64,000 nt of DNA. It comes from CAVSJA01 sp963728145 (lineage in GTDB: Bacteria > Bacteroidota > Bacteroidia > Chitinophagales > Chitinophagaceae). Below, in pieces: positions 28,071-37,033 of the stretch. A program made the translations under genes and the position numbers. How positions within the stretch are numbered: position 1 is the stretch's first letter; every line of letters starts with the position of its first letter. Under the pieces are notes generated by a model. It searched no databases and was not told the origin of the DNA. It was given only the letters and a program-made list of their open reading frames with translations. The DNA lies in NCBI GenBank assembly GCA_963728145.1, contig CAVSJA010000001.1, forward strand, positions 1 through 64,000, in the 5' to 3' direction.

Positions 28071-29624
28071 CTAATTCACGCCGCCTTTGCGATTGGCCTT
28101 ACTCTGCTGCGGCCAATTATTAGGTCTTCCCGTTCTGGGATTTGATGGAAGAACGCTTTTTTCTCTTGATGTGAGATTTGGTTCCTCACAAGCCATGTAT
28201 ACCATCACTGCAGCAAGTATCGCATTATCTCGTACATCATCAAATACGATTTTATCATATGTGTCGCGATTAGTATGCCAGGTATAGGATCCGTATGACC
28301 AACTCAGCGAACTCAATGAAAATCCTGGAGCTCCAGCAGCAACAAATGAAGCAAAATCAGATCCACCACCACCGGGTGATCCAGGAAAACGGGTTTCAAC
28401 TCTTGCACGAATACTATCGGGTGCCTTAGACAACCAGCGACCGAGAAACTCATAGGCATGTAAGAATCCCTGGCCAGAAAGATTCACAACTCTTCCTGTT
28501 CCATTATCCTGGTTAAATAATGCCTGGAGATTTTTTACAATTTCCGGATGATCTTCTACGAAAGCTCTCGACCCATTCAATCCCTGCTCTTCACTTCCCC
28601 AATGCCCGACAAGTATTGTTCTTTTCGGATTTGGATAAACTTTTTTCAAAATGCGCATGGCTTCCATCATCACCAGTGTTCCTGTTCCATTATCCGTAGC
28701 ACCAGTCGCGCCATCCCAGGAATCGAAATGCGCAGAGAGCATTACATATTCTTCGGGTTTCTCAGTGCCTTTAATTTCTGCGATAGTATTATAGGTTGGC
28801 ATCATGCCCAGTTCTTTGGAATCAGTTCTTACACTTATTCTTGGTTTTTTTCCTGATTCTGTTAAACGATACAATAAGCCGTAATCTTCCAGCGCAATAT
28901 CAATAGTCGGGATCTTAGTTGTATTTGCACCAAATATCTTATTTACTCCAAATCCATTTGACCAGTTTGAAGCAACGATACCCGCAGCTCCTGCATTTTC
29001 GAGCGCCAATGCCAGGTTGCGGTTATTCATGCCTGTTTTACTGATGCGGTTTCTCCATGCATCCTGTAGCGCAGTCCGGTTCTTTTTCATCTTGTCAAAT
29101 GACTCTTTTGTACCGAATTCCTGCCAGTTGTAATCTGGTCTGCCAGTAGGTTGGTTCATTGAGATCATCACAAATTTTCCTTTTGCATTTGGCAGCCAGG
29201 CTTTGAATTCTACAGAATCTTTCACTTCAGGAATGATTATCATTTCACCGGTAATTGTCTTCCCGCCGGTTGAAGGACACCAGGCAAGTTGAGTTCCTTC
29301 CAGTGTTCTTACTCTTGGAGAAACCATATCAATATGCGTTATTCCTCTTTCCCAACCTCTCCATTCCCCCCATTTTTCATTTCTCGCGGTAATATTCCAT
29401 GTACCATATTTCTGAACAGCCCAGTCATGCGCCTGTTGCATTTGGGGTGTTCCTACCAGTCGCGGACCGATGCCATCCATTAATTCATGTCCAAGCTTCT
29501 CTAGTTGGGAGTTTTCGGTTGCCTCTTTAACAATAGCAGCTACGATTAAAGAATCATTTTTCTGAGCGATGACGATTGAAAAGGAGAATAAACAGAATAC
29601 GAAAAGGAGTTTTATTTTTTTCAT
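28071..29624 (-). CDS. Secreted M28-family zinc peptidase
   Basis: Protein of 517 residues with signal peptide (LLFVFCLFSFSIVIAQ). A PA-like insert (residues about 130-260, LENAGAAGIVASNWSNGFG) precedes the M28 domain. Metal ligands are visible in LSAHFDSWDGATG (His, Asp) and ATDNGTGTLVMMEAM (bridging Asp), then the catalytic Glu pair in WGSEEQGLNGS and the last His in YTWHTNRDTYD. It probably removes N-terminal amino acids from peptides in the periplasm or outside. It has its own upstream region and is not part of the TonB operon. Confidence 0.93.
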   Translation of the reverse strand: MKKIKLLFVFCLFSFSIVIAQKNDSLIVAAIVKEATENSQLEKLGHELMDGIGPRLVGTPQMQQAHDWAVQKYGTWNITARNEKWGEWRGWERGITHIDMVSPRVRTLEGTQLAWCPSTGGKTITGEMIIIPEVKDSVEFKAWLPNAKGKFVMISMNQPTGRPDYNWQEFGTKESFDKMKKNRTALQDAWRNRISKTGMNNRNLALALENAGAAGIVASNWSNGFGVNKIFGANTTKIPTIDIALEDYGLLYRLTESGKKPRISVRTDSKELGMMPTYNTIAEIKGTEKPEEYVMLSAHFDSWDGATGATDNGTGTLVMMEAMRILKKVYPNPKRTILVGHWGSEEQGLNGSRAFVEDHPEIVKNLQALFNQDNGTGRVVNLSGQGFLHAYEFLGRWLSKAPDSIRARVETRFPGSPGGGGSDFASFVAAGAPGFSLSSLSWSYGSYTWHTNRDTYDKIVFDDVRDNAILAAVMVYMACEEPNLTSREKSVLPSNPRTGRPNNWPQQSKANRKGGVN

Positions 29625-29977
29625 GATGCAGAATTTGATTTGTAATTGGGGGCGAAATATAGGAGATTTTTCGGAGTGGAGGGGTTAAAGTTCACCAGTT
29701 TTTGGGGAGTGGGGATTTCAATGAAAATATTCGAAGGTACAGTTTATGGAAGAAAGGGGACATAGAATGGGATGTCTGATTGGCGCAATACGCAATAAAA
29801 ATTGCGCATTAGGTTTGATTGGGAGTCAAATGATTAAGTTTTTTGGAGCTACGTGTAATAGCCGATATCTTAGTGTTGCCAGCAATGTTAGACGTCAGTA
29901 CAATCAGACAATCACCTAACACGACTGACAATATTTTGCATAAATTATGAAACCTACTACTTAACAATAATGAACGA
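29625..29977. promoter_or_regulatory. Promoter region and left end of the cassette-like repeats
   Basis: Divergent region of about 350 bases between the M28 peptidase and DUF1801 genes. It holds an inverted repeat GCGCAAT..ATTGCGC (29780-29805) and, at 29826-29880, a 55-base block repeated at 37968-38022. The block is followed by GTTGCCAGCAATGTTAGAC, which ends in an integron-like GTTRRRY word at 29889-29895. Confidence 0.5.
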
Positions 29978-30415
29978 ATGGCAAAAACAAAGACAACTTA
30001 CACGGGTCAAGACGTAATAGATTTTGTAAACTCATACGTTGACAACGAACAGAAAAAAGCGGACAGTTTTCGACTTATTGAGCTAATGCAGGAATGGTCT
30101 GACTCTGAACCTAAAATGTGGGGACCGAGCATTATCGGTTTTGGTAATTACCATTACAAGTATGCAAGCGGACACGAAGGAGATGCACCAGTTCTTGGAT
30201 TTTCTCCAAGAAAAGCAGCACTTACATTTTACGTTTATTCTGACACAGAAAGAAGTAAATTAGTTTTAGCTGACCTTGGTAAATTTAAAATGAGTAAAGC
30301 CTGCATCTATGTGAAAAAACTTTCGGACATCAATTTATCAGTTTTAAAAGAACTCTGCATAGAATCAATAAAATACATTAGCGAGCATCACGAATGTTCT
30401 TGCAGAGTAAAATAA
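29978..30415 (+). CDS. DUF1801 protein
   Basis: Protein of 145 residues with the DUF1801 (YdhG-like) pattern: QDVIDFVNSYVDNEQKKADS, LIELMQEWSDSEPKMWGPSI, IGFGNYHYKY and PRKAALTFYV. Members are small alpha/beta cytosolic proteins of unclear function, common as accessory cargo in soil Bacteroidota. It is the first single-gene unit bounded by the recurring noncoding repeats. A TAACAG stop context leads straight into the next repeat. Confidence 0.9.
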   Translation: MAKTKTTYTGQDVIDFVNSYVDNEQKKADSFRLIELMQEWSDSEPKMWGPSIIGFGNYHYKYASGHEGDAPVLGFSPRKAALTFYVYSDTERSKLVLADLGKFKMSKACIYVKKLSDINLSVLKELCIESIKYISEHHECSCRVK

Positions 30416-30451
30416 CAGACAGCATTGACGAAAGACAGAAACACTGCTGGT

Positions 30452-30660
30452 AACATTCGGTTTGGCAATTTGGCGGGGCGACGAATATATTCTCAACTTT
30501 TTGTTCGCTATTCGGCTACGGTCCTGGCTTGACTATTACTATTGAGCTTTAGTTGTTATCTTCATCCATAGTAATTCTATTGGTCCGCGGTTCCGGGCTG
30601 GACGTTTTTCAAATACCATCACATCGCCAAGCCGTGACCCGTTTTCGGCAACCCTATTGG
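30452..30660. repeat. attC-like imperfect palindrome after the DUF1801 gene
   Basis: AACATTCGGTTTGGCAATTT.. (30452-30495) is a close copy of the block at 41186-41228. Within it GGTTTGGCAATTTG (30459-30472) pairs 11 of 14 bases with CACATCGCCAAGCC (30620-30633), so about 180 bases can fold back. The right end CCCTATTGGCGAC lies 30 bases before the next start codon. Confidence 0.6.
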
Positions 30661-30686
30661 CGACAGTCTATATTCAAATAACTGAA

Positions 30687-31832
30687 ATGAAGAAACTGTT
30701 TTTTATAATCTTTTTACTGATCTCAGTAAATTCTTACGCTCAAACTAATTCATCATATCATTACAAAATTCCTTCTCAAATCAAAGATGGTTTACAAACA
30801 GCATCCTTATCAGAAGTTGGGATTGATTCAAATAAAATTATTTCCCTGACAAATAAAATTCTCGAGAACACGTACATCAACATTCATAGTGTGCTTATTA
30901 TCCGGGACAACAAACTTGTTTATGAAAATTATTTTCCGGGACAAGAAGATTTATTTTATGGTGATTCAAGCATTATCAGTCACCATGTTGAATATGTCCA
31001 CGAATGCAGGAGCATTTCGAAAAGCGTCGTTTCGGCATGTATTGGTATTGCTATTGCACAAGGCAAGATCAAAAGCGTAAATGAAAGAGTATTGCAATAC
31101 TTCCCTGAATATGCAAGATATGATACCGGTATGAAACAAAGCATGACGATCAGGGATCTGCTGACGATGAGTTCCGGAATTCAATGGAATGAAGGAGGAA
31201 CTTCAGCTACCAATCAGGAAAATACAATGATGCGCAGCAACAATCCTGTCGAATATTTTTTAAGTCAGCCCATGGCTGTGATGCCGGGTAAAGTCTGGAA
31301 TTATAATAGTGGCTGCACACAAATCCTGGGCGCAATTATTAAGAAAACAACCGGCGAAGAGATAGATTCATTTGCCAACAAGAATATTTTTTTGCCCCTT
31401 GGAATAAAAGCTTATAAATGGGATAAAACAAAGGAGGGATTTCGTTGGTGCGCCTCTGGTCTTAGGTTGACTTCCCGGGATATGGCTAAGTTTGGTTTAC
31501 TGTATTTAAACAAAGGAGTGTGGGAAAATAAGAAAATCATACCTGTTTCCTGGGTCGATGAATCATTGAGTTATTATTTTACTGGTGTGGCCCCGGAAAC
31601 AAATTATGGTTACCAATTTTGGGGTGCTGATATTCTGATCGATAATGAGATGGTTCAAAATTTTGCAGCAATGGGAAATGGAGGACAGATTGTCCTGGTA
31701 ATGCCAACAAAGTCAATTGAGATTGTTGTAACAGCCGGAAATTATTATGCCCGGCCTGATCAAACATTCACTATGATCGCAAATGAAATTTTCCCGGCAA
31801 TCAAAATAAAGAAAACAAAAAATCCAAACTGA
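30687..31832 (+). CDS. Secreted serine hydrolase (class C beta-lactamase fold)
   Basis: Protein of 381 residues from the ATG at 30687, which yields a good signal peptide (LFFIIFLLISVNSYAQ). Active-site motifs of the beta-lactamase/DD-peptidase clan are the SxxK motif in CRSISKSVVSAC, the YxN motif in WNYNSGCTQILGA and a third box around GNGGQIVLVMP near the C-terminus in place of the classical KTG. Such proteins are esterases, D-aminopeptidases or peptidoglycan hydrolases more often than antibiotic-resistance enzymes. It stands alone between repeat blocks. Confidence 0.9.
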   Translation: MKKLFFIIFLLISVNSYAQTNSSYHYKIPSQIKDGLQTASLSEVGIDSNKIISLTNKILENTYINIHSVLIIRDNKLVYENYFPGQEDLFYGDSSIISHHVEYVHECRSISKSVVSACIGIAIAQGKIKSVNERVLQYFPEYARYDTGMKQSMTIRDLLTMSSGIQWNEGGTSATNQENTMMRSNNPVEYFLSQPMAVMPGKVWNYNSGCTQILGAIIKKTTGEEIDSFANKNIFLPLGIKAYKWDKTKEGFRWCASGLRLTSRDMAKFGLLYLNKGVWENKKIIPVSWVDESLSYYFTGVAPETNYGYQFWGADILIDNEMVQNFAAMGNGGQIVLVMPTKSIEIVVTAGNYYARPDQTFTMIANEIFPAIKIKKTKNPN

Positions 31833-31859
31833 ACAATCTCTGAAAGCAGGGCCACCGAT

Positions 31860-31915
31860 AACATGGGGTTTTCTGCTACGCTGGCTGACGAACCTACCTG
31901 CCGGCAGGCAGGTAT
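31860..31915. repeat. Cassette-type repeat half-site with CCTGCCGGCAGG palindrome
   Basis: AACATGGGGTTTTCTGCTAC.. (31860-31893) is a near copy of 38676-38709. It is followed by TACCTGCCGGCAGGCAGGTA-type symmetry (31895-31914), a palindrome of a kind seen again near 62 kb. It starts 28 bases after the serine hydrolase stop. Confidence 0.6.
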
Positions 31916-32032
31916 ATACTGCATCGTTCCGTTCGTTTATCATCTGCATCCCGAAGTACATATCTCTTCTCAATTTCATTATTCAATCCAGGAAAAGATG
32001 GCTAACTTTATAACCTGCTAAAATCAGGTTCC

Positions 32033-32897
32033 ATGATAAACGTGCAGGATTTTATTGGGAATAGTAACCTGTTCAAAAAATTTAAAGTAGATGACTTGCT
32101 TTTTGCGGAAATCATATGCCCGGTTGAATTAGATGAATCAGATGAAAGACTTTGGTGGCATGATAATTTTTTTTCATACGCTTTTGCAGGGGAAATGGAA
32201 TTGAAAACACTCTCGGGCGAATATAGGGTCAAAGCGGGCGAATGCGGTTTTGTCAAAAAGGGAAGCATTATTGCCGCCCGCCATATTATTCAGGAAGACT
32301 TTTGTGAATTGAGAGTTTTTGTTCCCGATGATTTTATTAAATCAGTATTTCAAAAATATAGGATACCCTTACTCACTTCAGATCAATATGAAAAAACCGA
32401 TACAATTATTCCCCTCACTGCTGATGATGTGCTGGATGTTTATTTTCATTCTTTGCTGACCTACTTCCGCCAGCCTATGCCACCTTCCGAAAACTTACTT
32501 AAACTCAAGTTTGAGGAATTGCTGGTAAATATTCTTTCGAATAATGTCCATCCGACTTTAAAATGTTTTCTAAGTGAGCTTTGCAGATCATCGAAGCCTT
32601 CTGTGAAAGAAATAATGGAAGCAAATTTTTTTAGCAACCTGTCGCTTGATGAATTTGCCCGGCTATGCGGCAGAAGCCTTTCTTCATTCAAACAGGAATT
32701 TAAGGCTATTTTTCAAACCACGCCCGGTAAATGGTTGCAGGAAAAACGACTTGAATATAGCCGGTATTTGTTGGAAACCACCACCAATACTATTGATGAA
32801 ATTTGTGTGATATGTGGTTTTGAAAACAGGTCACATTTTATTCGTGTATTTAAAAGCTAAATATGACATTACTCCAGGTAAATTTAATGTCCGGTAA
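32033..32897 (+). CDS. AraC-family transcriptional regulator, frameshift at the last helix
   Basis: Ligand-binding cupin-like N-terminal half (residues 1-170) and a C-terminal pair of helix-turn-helix motifs: NLSLDEFARLCGRSLSSFKQ and TIDEICVICGFENRSHFIRV. The apparent stop after VFKS removes the last helix. With one A fewer in the AAAA at about 32852-32855 the frame continues AKYDITPGKF, the usual AraC ending, to a stop at 32897. It lies 127 bases ahead of, and in line with, the haloperoxidase-like operon, so it is the obvious candidate for its activator. That is inference from position only. Confidence 0.88.
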
Positions 32898-33023
32898 AAA
32901 ACTTCTTGCATAAAAGACGCTACAGCGTCTTTATTTGACTTTTCAGCAAATCCATTTTCTCTTTAGCATTCTAATTTTATATTCTCGTTTATTACTTATT
33001 CACTAAGGGGAAAAAGTTTTGTT

Positions 33024-34349
33024 ATGAAAATTTTATCATTCACTTCAATCCTACTGATTTTTGCCAGTTGCAATGGAAAAGATATTACGGGAACGCCACC
33101 AGATAAAATTTCTCCAAATCTGGCTATTGCCTGGGTAAAAATGCAACAAAAACTCTTTGTGGGCACTCCCGGCTTACTTCCACATGTTACCACTCGTACC
33201 AGTGCTTACATGGGACTTGCCTTGTATGAATCAATTGTGCCGGGAATGCCAGGGTATCAATCTATAGCTTCACAGCTCAGTGGGGGATTGGCATTGCCTT
33301 CCATTCAGCAGGGAAAACAGTACCATTGGCCGGCCAGCGCGAACGCGGCGCTGGCATTTATGCTCAAAAATTTATTACCTCATACTACTCCACAGTTAAT
33401 GAAGTCTGTCGATTCATTGGAAGCAGATTTTTACGCCAAATTTCAGGATAGTACCGACGCAGACGAGCTGCAACGGTCTGTTGACTTTGGTAAGCAAATA
33501 GCCACGACTATTTTTGAATGGTCAAAAACCGATGGCGGGCATGAGGCTTATAAAAATCCTTTTTCAGATACTTATGTTCTACCAACCGGCGCAGGTAAAT
33601 GGGTGTCTACAGGCGAATTTCCTTTTTCCCAACCAGTATACCCCTATTGGGGTAATAACCGCACGTTTATTCCAGGGCTTGCTGAGGCAACACAGCCGCC
33701 CGCTCCTCCTGCTTATTCAGAACAACCGGGGTCAGTTTTCTATAATGCCGTCAATGAAATTTATACCATGTCGCAGCATCTTAGCCGTGAAGATTCATTG
33801 ACTGCAAAATTTTGGGCTTATGAACTTCTGAATCCCGGTGAGGTGGCAGTATTTGAAGATGCTTCCCATGCGGCAAACATTTCTACACAACTAATAGAAT
33901 TGAAAAAGCTGTCGTTGCAAAATGCAGCAGTGCTGTATTGCAAACAAGCCATTGCAGCTAATGACGCCGCCATATCCTGTGTAAAAACAAAGTTTCATTA
34001 TAATCTGGTACGGCCAATTACTTATATCCGTACCGTACTTGGGCATACCGAATGGCGCCCCGTGATACACACACCTCCCTTTCCGGAATACACATCAGCG
34101 CATGCTACCGTATCTATGGTCAGCGCTTTAATGCTGGAAGATGCATTTGGAAAAAATTTCTCATTTACGGATCACAGTTTTGATTCCAGTTATGGGCCTC
34201 GCAGTTTTGAATCGTTTGAAGCATATGCAAAAGATGCCGCTCTATCCCGTTTACAAGCGGGTATTCATTACCGCTTTTCGATGGATGAAGGTTTGAAACA
34301 AGGCAAAAAAGTAGCGGCGCTGGTGAATCAATTGAAGTTTAAAAAATAA
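33024..34349 (+). CDS. Vanadium-haloperoxidase / PAP2-like lipoprotein
   Basis: Protein of 441 residues with a lipoprotein signal (ILLIFASCNGKD). The C-terminal third carries the three acid-phosphatase/vanadate motifs: the Arg-Pro motif in KFHYNLVRPITYIR, SAH in FPEYTSAHATVSM and SRxxxGxH in LSRLQAGIHYRFSMDEG. This family binds vanadate (haloperoxidase) or phosphate (phosphatase); the sequence alone does not tell which. It is the first gene of a compact four-gene plus-strand run, 25 bases before the SnoaL-like gene. The lipid anchor places it outside the cytoplasm, unlike its neighbours. Confidence 0.88.
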   Translation: MKILSFTSILLIFASCNGKDITGTPPDKISPNLAIAWVKMQQKLFVGTPGLLPHVTTRTSAYMGLALYESIVPGMPGYQSIASQLSGGLALPSIQQGKQYHWPASANAALAFMLKNLLPHTTPQLMKSVDSLEADFYAKFQDSTDADELQRSVDFGKQIATTIFEWSKTDGGHEAYKNPFSDTYVLPTGAGKWVSTGEFPFSQPVYPYWGNNRTFIPGLAEATQPPAPPAYSEQPGSVFYNAVNEIYTMSQHLSREDSLTAKFWAYELLNPGEVAVFEDASHAANISTQLIELKKLSLQNAAVLYCKQAIAANDAAISCVKTKFHYNLVRPITYIRTVLGHTEWRPVIHTPPFPEYTSAHATVSMVSALMLEDAFGKNFSFTDHSFDSSYGPRSFESFEAYAKDAALSRLQAGIHYRFSMDEGLKQGKKVAALVNQLKFKK

Positions 34350-34374
34350 TTTTTTAATCAAGAAAATTAAAATC

Positions 34375-34845
34375 ATGAAAACAGAAGAAAAATTAACGAA
34401 CTCCACTGAGAAAACGCAGGAAACAAAATCCATGGAGGAGCGCAACAAAAATTTAGTACGCCAGGCCGTAGATGAAATATACAATAAAGGAAATTATTCG
34501 CTTATTGATGAATTTGTTGCCAGCGATTTCGTTATCCACTCTTTAAATCCCGACAAGGAAATTCACGGACCAGAAGGAGCCAGAAATTTCGTCACCTCTA
34601 TACGTGCGGCTTTTCCTGACATAAAATTTACTATTAAAGATCAGTTTGCCGAAGGGGATAAGGTGGTAACACACTTTATTGCGGAAGGTACACACCAGGG
34701 AAGTTTTGAGGGAATTCCTCCTACCGGCAAATCCTTTAAAGTTTCCTCGATTGACATAGACTACATTAAGAACGGTAAAGTATCAGAATGCTGGAGCAAC
34801 CTGGATGAGTTAAGCTTACTACAGCAATTAGGAGTTTTGAGGTAA
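34375..34845 (+). CDS. SnoaL-like ester-cyclase family protein
   Basis: Protein of 156 residues with the SnoaL/NTF2 cone fold: LVRQAVDEIYNKGNYSLIDE, then VASDFVIHS, AAFPDIKFTIKDQFAEGDKV, and GTHQGSFEGIPPTGKSFKV followed by the IKNGKVSECW strand. Polyketide cyclases of this group use a His/Asp pair, and FVIHS and the DIKFTI segment are consistent with it. The first 20 residues are polar and may be dispensable; an inner Met (MEERNKN) is an alternative start. It lies between the haloperoxidase-like and FAD oxidoreductase genes, so it may act on a shared small molecule. Confidence 0.87.
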   Translation: MKTEEKLTNSTEKTQETKSMEERNKNLVRQAVDEIYNKGNYSLIDEFVASDFVIHSLNPDKEIHGPEGARNFVTSIRAAFPDIKFTIKDQFAEGDKVVTHFIAEGTHQGSFEGIPPTGKSFKVSSIDIDYIKNGKVSECWSNLDELSLLQQLGVLR

Positions 34846-34877
34846 CCATTCGAACAGTGCAAAGTTTCAGAACTGGT

Positions 34878-36197
34878 ATGGCAGATAAAAAATTTGATGT
34901 TATAATCGTAGGAGCACGTTGCGCTGGGGCAACCCTCGCTATTTACCTGGCTCGTGCCGGATTATCTGTTCTTCTTTTAGATAAGGATGAACTACCCAGT
35001 GATCAGGTTCTTTCCACACATACCATCCATCCTCCTGGGATTGATATCCTCGATGAAGTCGGAGTAGGTAAAGCTATAAGAGACATCTGCCCCGCATCCC
35101 GCATTATGCGTTTAAGCAAAAATGGAAATTCGGTTGATATCATTCATGCAGAAGGGCGTGCAGAATATTGCCCGCGGCGCAAACGCCTGGATGGCCTGTT
35201 ACAGGAAGCAGCATTGAAAGAAGGAGTTGAACTTATGGACCGTACCCGTTTAATTAAACTTGAGATGGAAGCTGAGAGGGTAACTGGGGTGAGAGTTATT
35301 AATTCGCATACAAACCATGAATTGGTTTTCAAAGCTGATCTTGTTATTGGAGCCGATGGTCGTCATTCAACAGTTGCCCAAATGGTAGAAGCCGAAGAAT
35401 ATCTTGCGTACGACGCCCCCAGGGCAATGTACTGGGCATATTGGAATGCTCCTTCTATTTGGAAGACTGATTCACGCTACTCTTTTGATATGTACCAGGG
35501 AAATACATCCGGCGATATACGTGTGATCTTTCAAACTGATTGCGACCAACTATTGATTGGAAGTGTTCCTTCTATTGAAAAAGCCCAACACTGGCGATTA
35601 GATCCATTAAACTCACTGACCGCTGATCTCTCTTCTGATCCCGTAATAGCGCCATTAATTGAAGGTGTAAAGCCTGATGGAAAAGTTCGGGGAACTATTA
35701 AAGAAAGATATTTCTTTCGACAAGGAGTGGGTCCGGGATGGGCCTTGGTGGGGGACGCCGGACATCATAAAGAATTTGTGATAGGTGATGGTATTACCGA
35801 GGCGCTGTTACAAGCCAGGAGCTTATCGGCGGCTATCATTAAAGGGTCTGATAAAGCACTGGTGAGATGGTGGCGGGCACGGGATGTAGAAGCCTTGCCA
35901 TTGTTTTATTTAGGGCAGGATGAAGGATCGCTTACACCGCCGGGTTATCTTGATGGGTTGGTTTTAAAGAACATGGATAAAGACACAGAATTAAAAAAGA
36001 GAATGGCGCTTGTTATGGAACATAAGCTTTCACCATTTGATTTCTTACCTGTTTCAAGCATATTTAAGTGGACAATTGGCGCTGTCTTAAGAGGGAAATT
36101 AAGAGTAATACCAGAATTTTTTGCAAAAGGAAAACGGGCATCTTTTGTGAATAGTCAATTGAAAAGCAGAATGAAATTATTAGCTGAAGCAGAGTGA
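34878..36197 (+). CDS. FAD-dependent oxidoreductase (PHBH / geranylgeranyl-reductase-like)
   Basis: About 439 residues from the ATG at 34878; a GTG seven codons earlier is possible. FAD-binding motifs are GxGxxG-like VIIVGARCAGATLAIYLAR near the start with an acidic end (LLLDKDELP), the DG motif in LVIGADGRHSTVAQM and the GD motif in ALVGDAGHHKEFVIGDGI. This pattern is that of flavin hydroxylases and prenyl reductases. No obvious membrane helix is visible. It lies 32 bases after the SnoaL-like gene and 12 bases before the ICMT-like gene. Related FAD enzymes occur beside ICMT genes in type III polyketide clusters; no polyketide synthase is seen here. Confidence 0.88.
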   Translation: MADKKFDVIIVGARCAGATLAIYLARAGLSVLLLDKDELPSDQVLSTHTIHPPGIDILDEVGVGKAIRDICPASRIMRLSKNGNSVDIIHAEGRAEYCPRRKRLDGLLQEAALKEGVELMDRTRLIKLEMEAERVTGVRVINSHTNHELVFKADLVIGADGRHSTVAQMVEAEEYLAYDAPRAMYWAYWNAPSIWKTDSRYSFDMYQGNTSGDIRVIFQTDCDQLLIGSVPSIEKAQHWRLDPLNSLTADLSSDPVIAPLIEGVKPDGKVRGTIKERYFFRQGVGPGWALVGDAGHHKEFVIGDGITEALLQARSLSAAIIKGSDKALVRWWRARDVEALPLFYLGQDEGSLTPPGYLDGLVLKNMDKDTELKKRMALVMEHKLSPFDFLPVSSIFKWTIGAVLRGKLRVIPEFFAKGKRASFVNSQLKSRMKLLAEAE

Positions 36198-36209
36198 GCA
36201 AACTAAATT

Positions 36210-36737
36210 ATGTATGTTGATCACATTATATTAATGCTCTTTTTACTGGCGTCAGCAACCAGGCTGATCAGCCTCTTTGTATCGGTTGCGAATGAAAAAA
36301 AATTAAAGAAGAAAAATGCAATAGAATATGGAAAGAGAAATTCAAAACTGCTTTTTCTTTGCCACACGCTTTTCTATCTCTGCTGTCTGGGCGAGGCCCT
36401 TTTGCTACAAAAACAAGTTAATAATGTTAGTTTTTTTGGCTTTGGTCTATTTATTTTTTCGATGACTATGTTATGGATAGTGATTTTAAGTCTAAAAGAT
36501 ATATGGACAGTAAAGCTGATCATTGCTCCGGGGCAAAGGATAAATAAATCATTTATTTTTAAATATTTCCGGCATCCCAATTATTTTTTGAATATTATTC
36601 CGGAACTGGTCTCCATTGCACTTATATGCCAGGCATGGCTTACATTGCTCATCGGCCTGCCTCTTTATCTCATCCCGTTGACTATACGAATTGTTCAGGA
36701 AGAAAAGGTGATGAAAATGCATTTCAAGAATTATTAA
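36210..36737 (+). CDS. ICMT-like membrane protein (isoprenylcysteine carboxyl methyltransferase family)
   Basis: Membrane protein of 175 residues with about five hydrophobic helices and the ICMT/PEMT core near the C-terminus: FKYFRHPNYFLNIIPEL followed by the glutamate pair in VQEEKVMKMHF. These residues bind S-adenosylmethionine and the methyl acceptor in the family. The bacterial relatives methylate small lipophilic compounds and not proteins. Last gene of the run that starts with the haloperoxidase-like gene. A stretch of about 300 bases without genes follows. Confidence 0.85.
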   Translation: MYVDHIILMLFLLASATRLISLFVSVANEKKLKKKNAIEYGKRNSKLLFLCHTLFYLCCLGEALLLQKQVNNVSFFGFGLFIFSMTMLWIVILSLKDIWTVKLIIAPGQRINKSFIFKYFRHPNYFLNIIPELVSIALICQAWLTLLIGLPLYLIPLTIRIVQEEKVMKMHFKNY

Positions 36738-37033
36738 TGGATGCTATTTCGTGGCAATTTAATGTGCACTGAACAACTCCTGATCGACAGTAATTCTAAT
36801 CAACATTGCCGACCGGGACACGACTGCACCACCGACTTTTTAAGATGCTACTTCCGTCTGCCCGGGAGCTTACTGCGCAAGGCCAAAACTCTTTACACCA
36901 TTTTGGGATATATTTTGAATACTTCGTCAGATATTATTTCGTTTTATTATCTATTTTGTGGCGTGTGGCGTTATGATTTGGAGTACTTCAGATCTAACCA
37001 AATACAAGTTTCATAATAACTCAATTCTAATAG
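36738..37033. other. Noncoding gap after the tailoring operon
   Basis: About 300 bases without a supported gene. I see no clear terminator or copy of the cassette repeats. The last 80 bases should hold the promoter of the LamG-type lipoprotein gene. Confidence 0.4.

Noticed and set aside
32033..37000. A type III polyketide cluster
   Set aside because: FAD oxidoreductase plus ICMT genes suggested it, but no chalcone-synthase-like gene is in the window.
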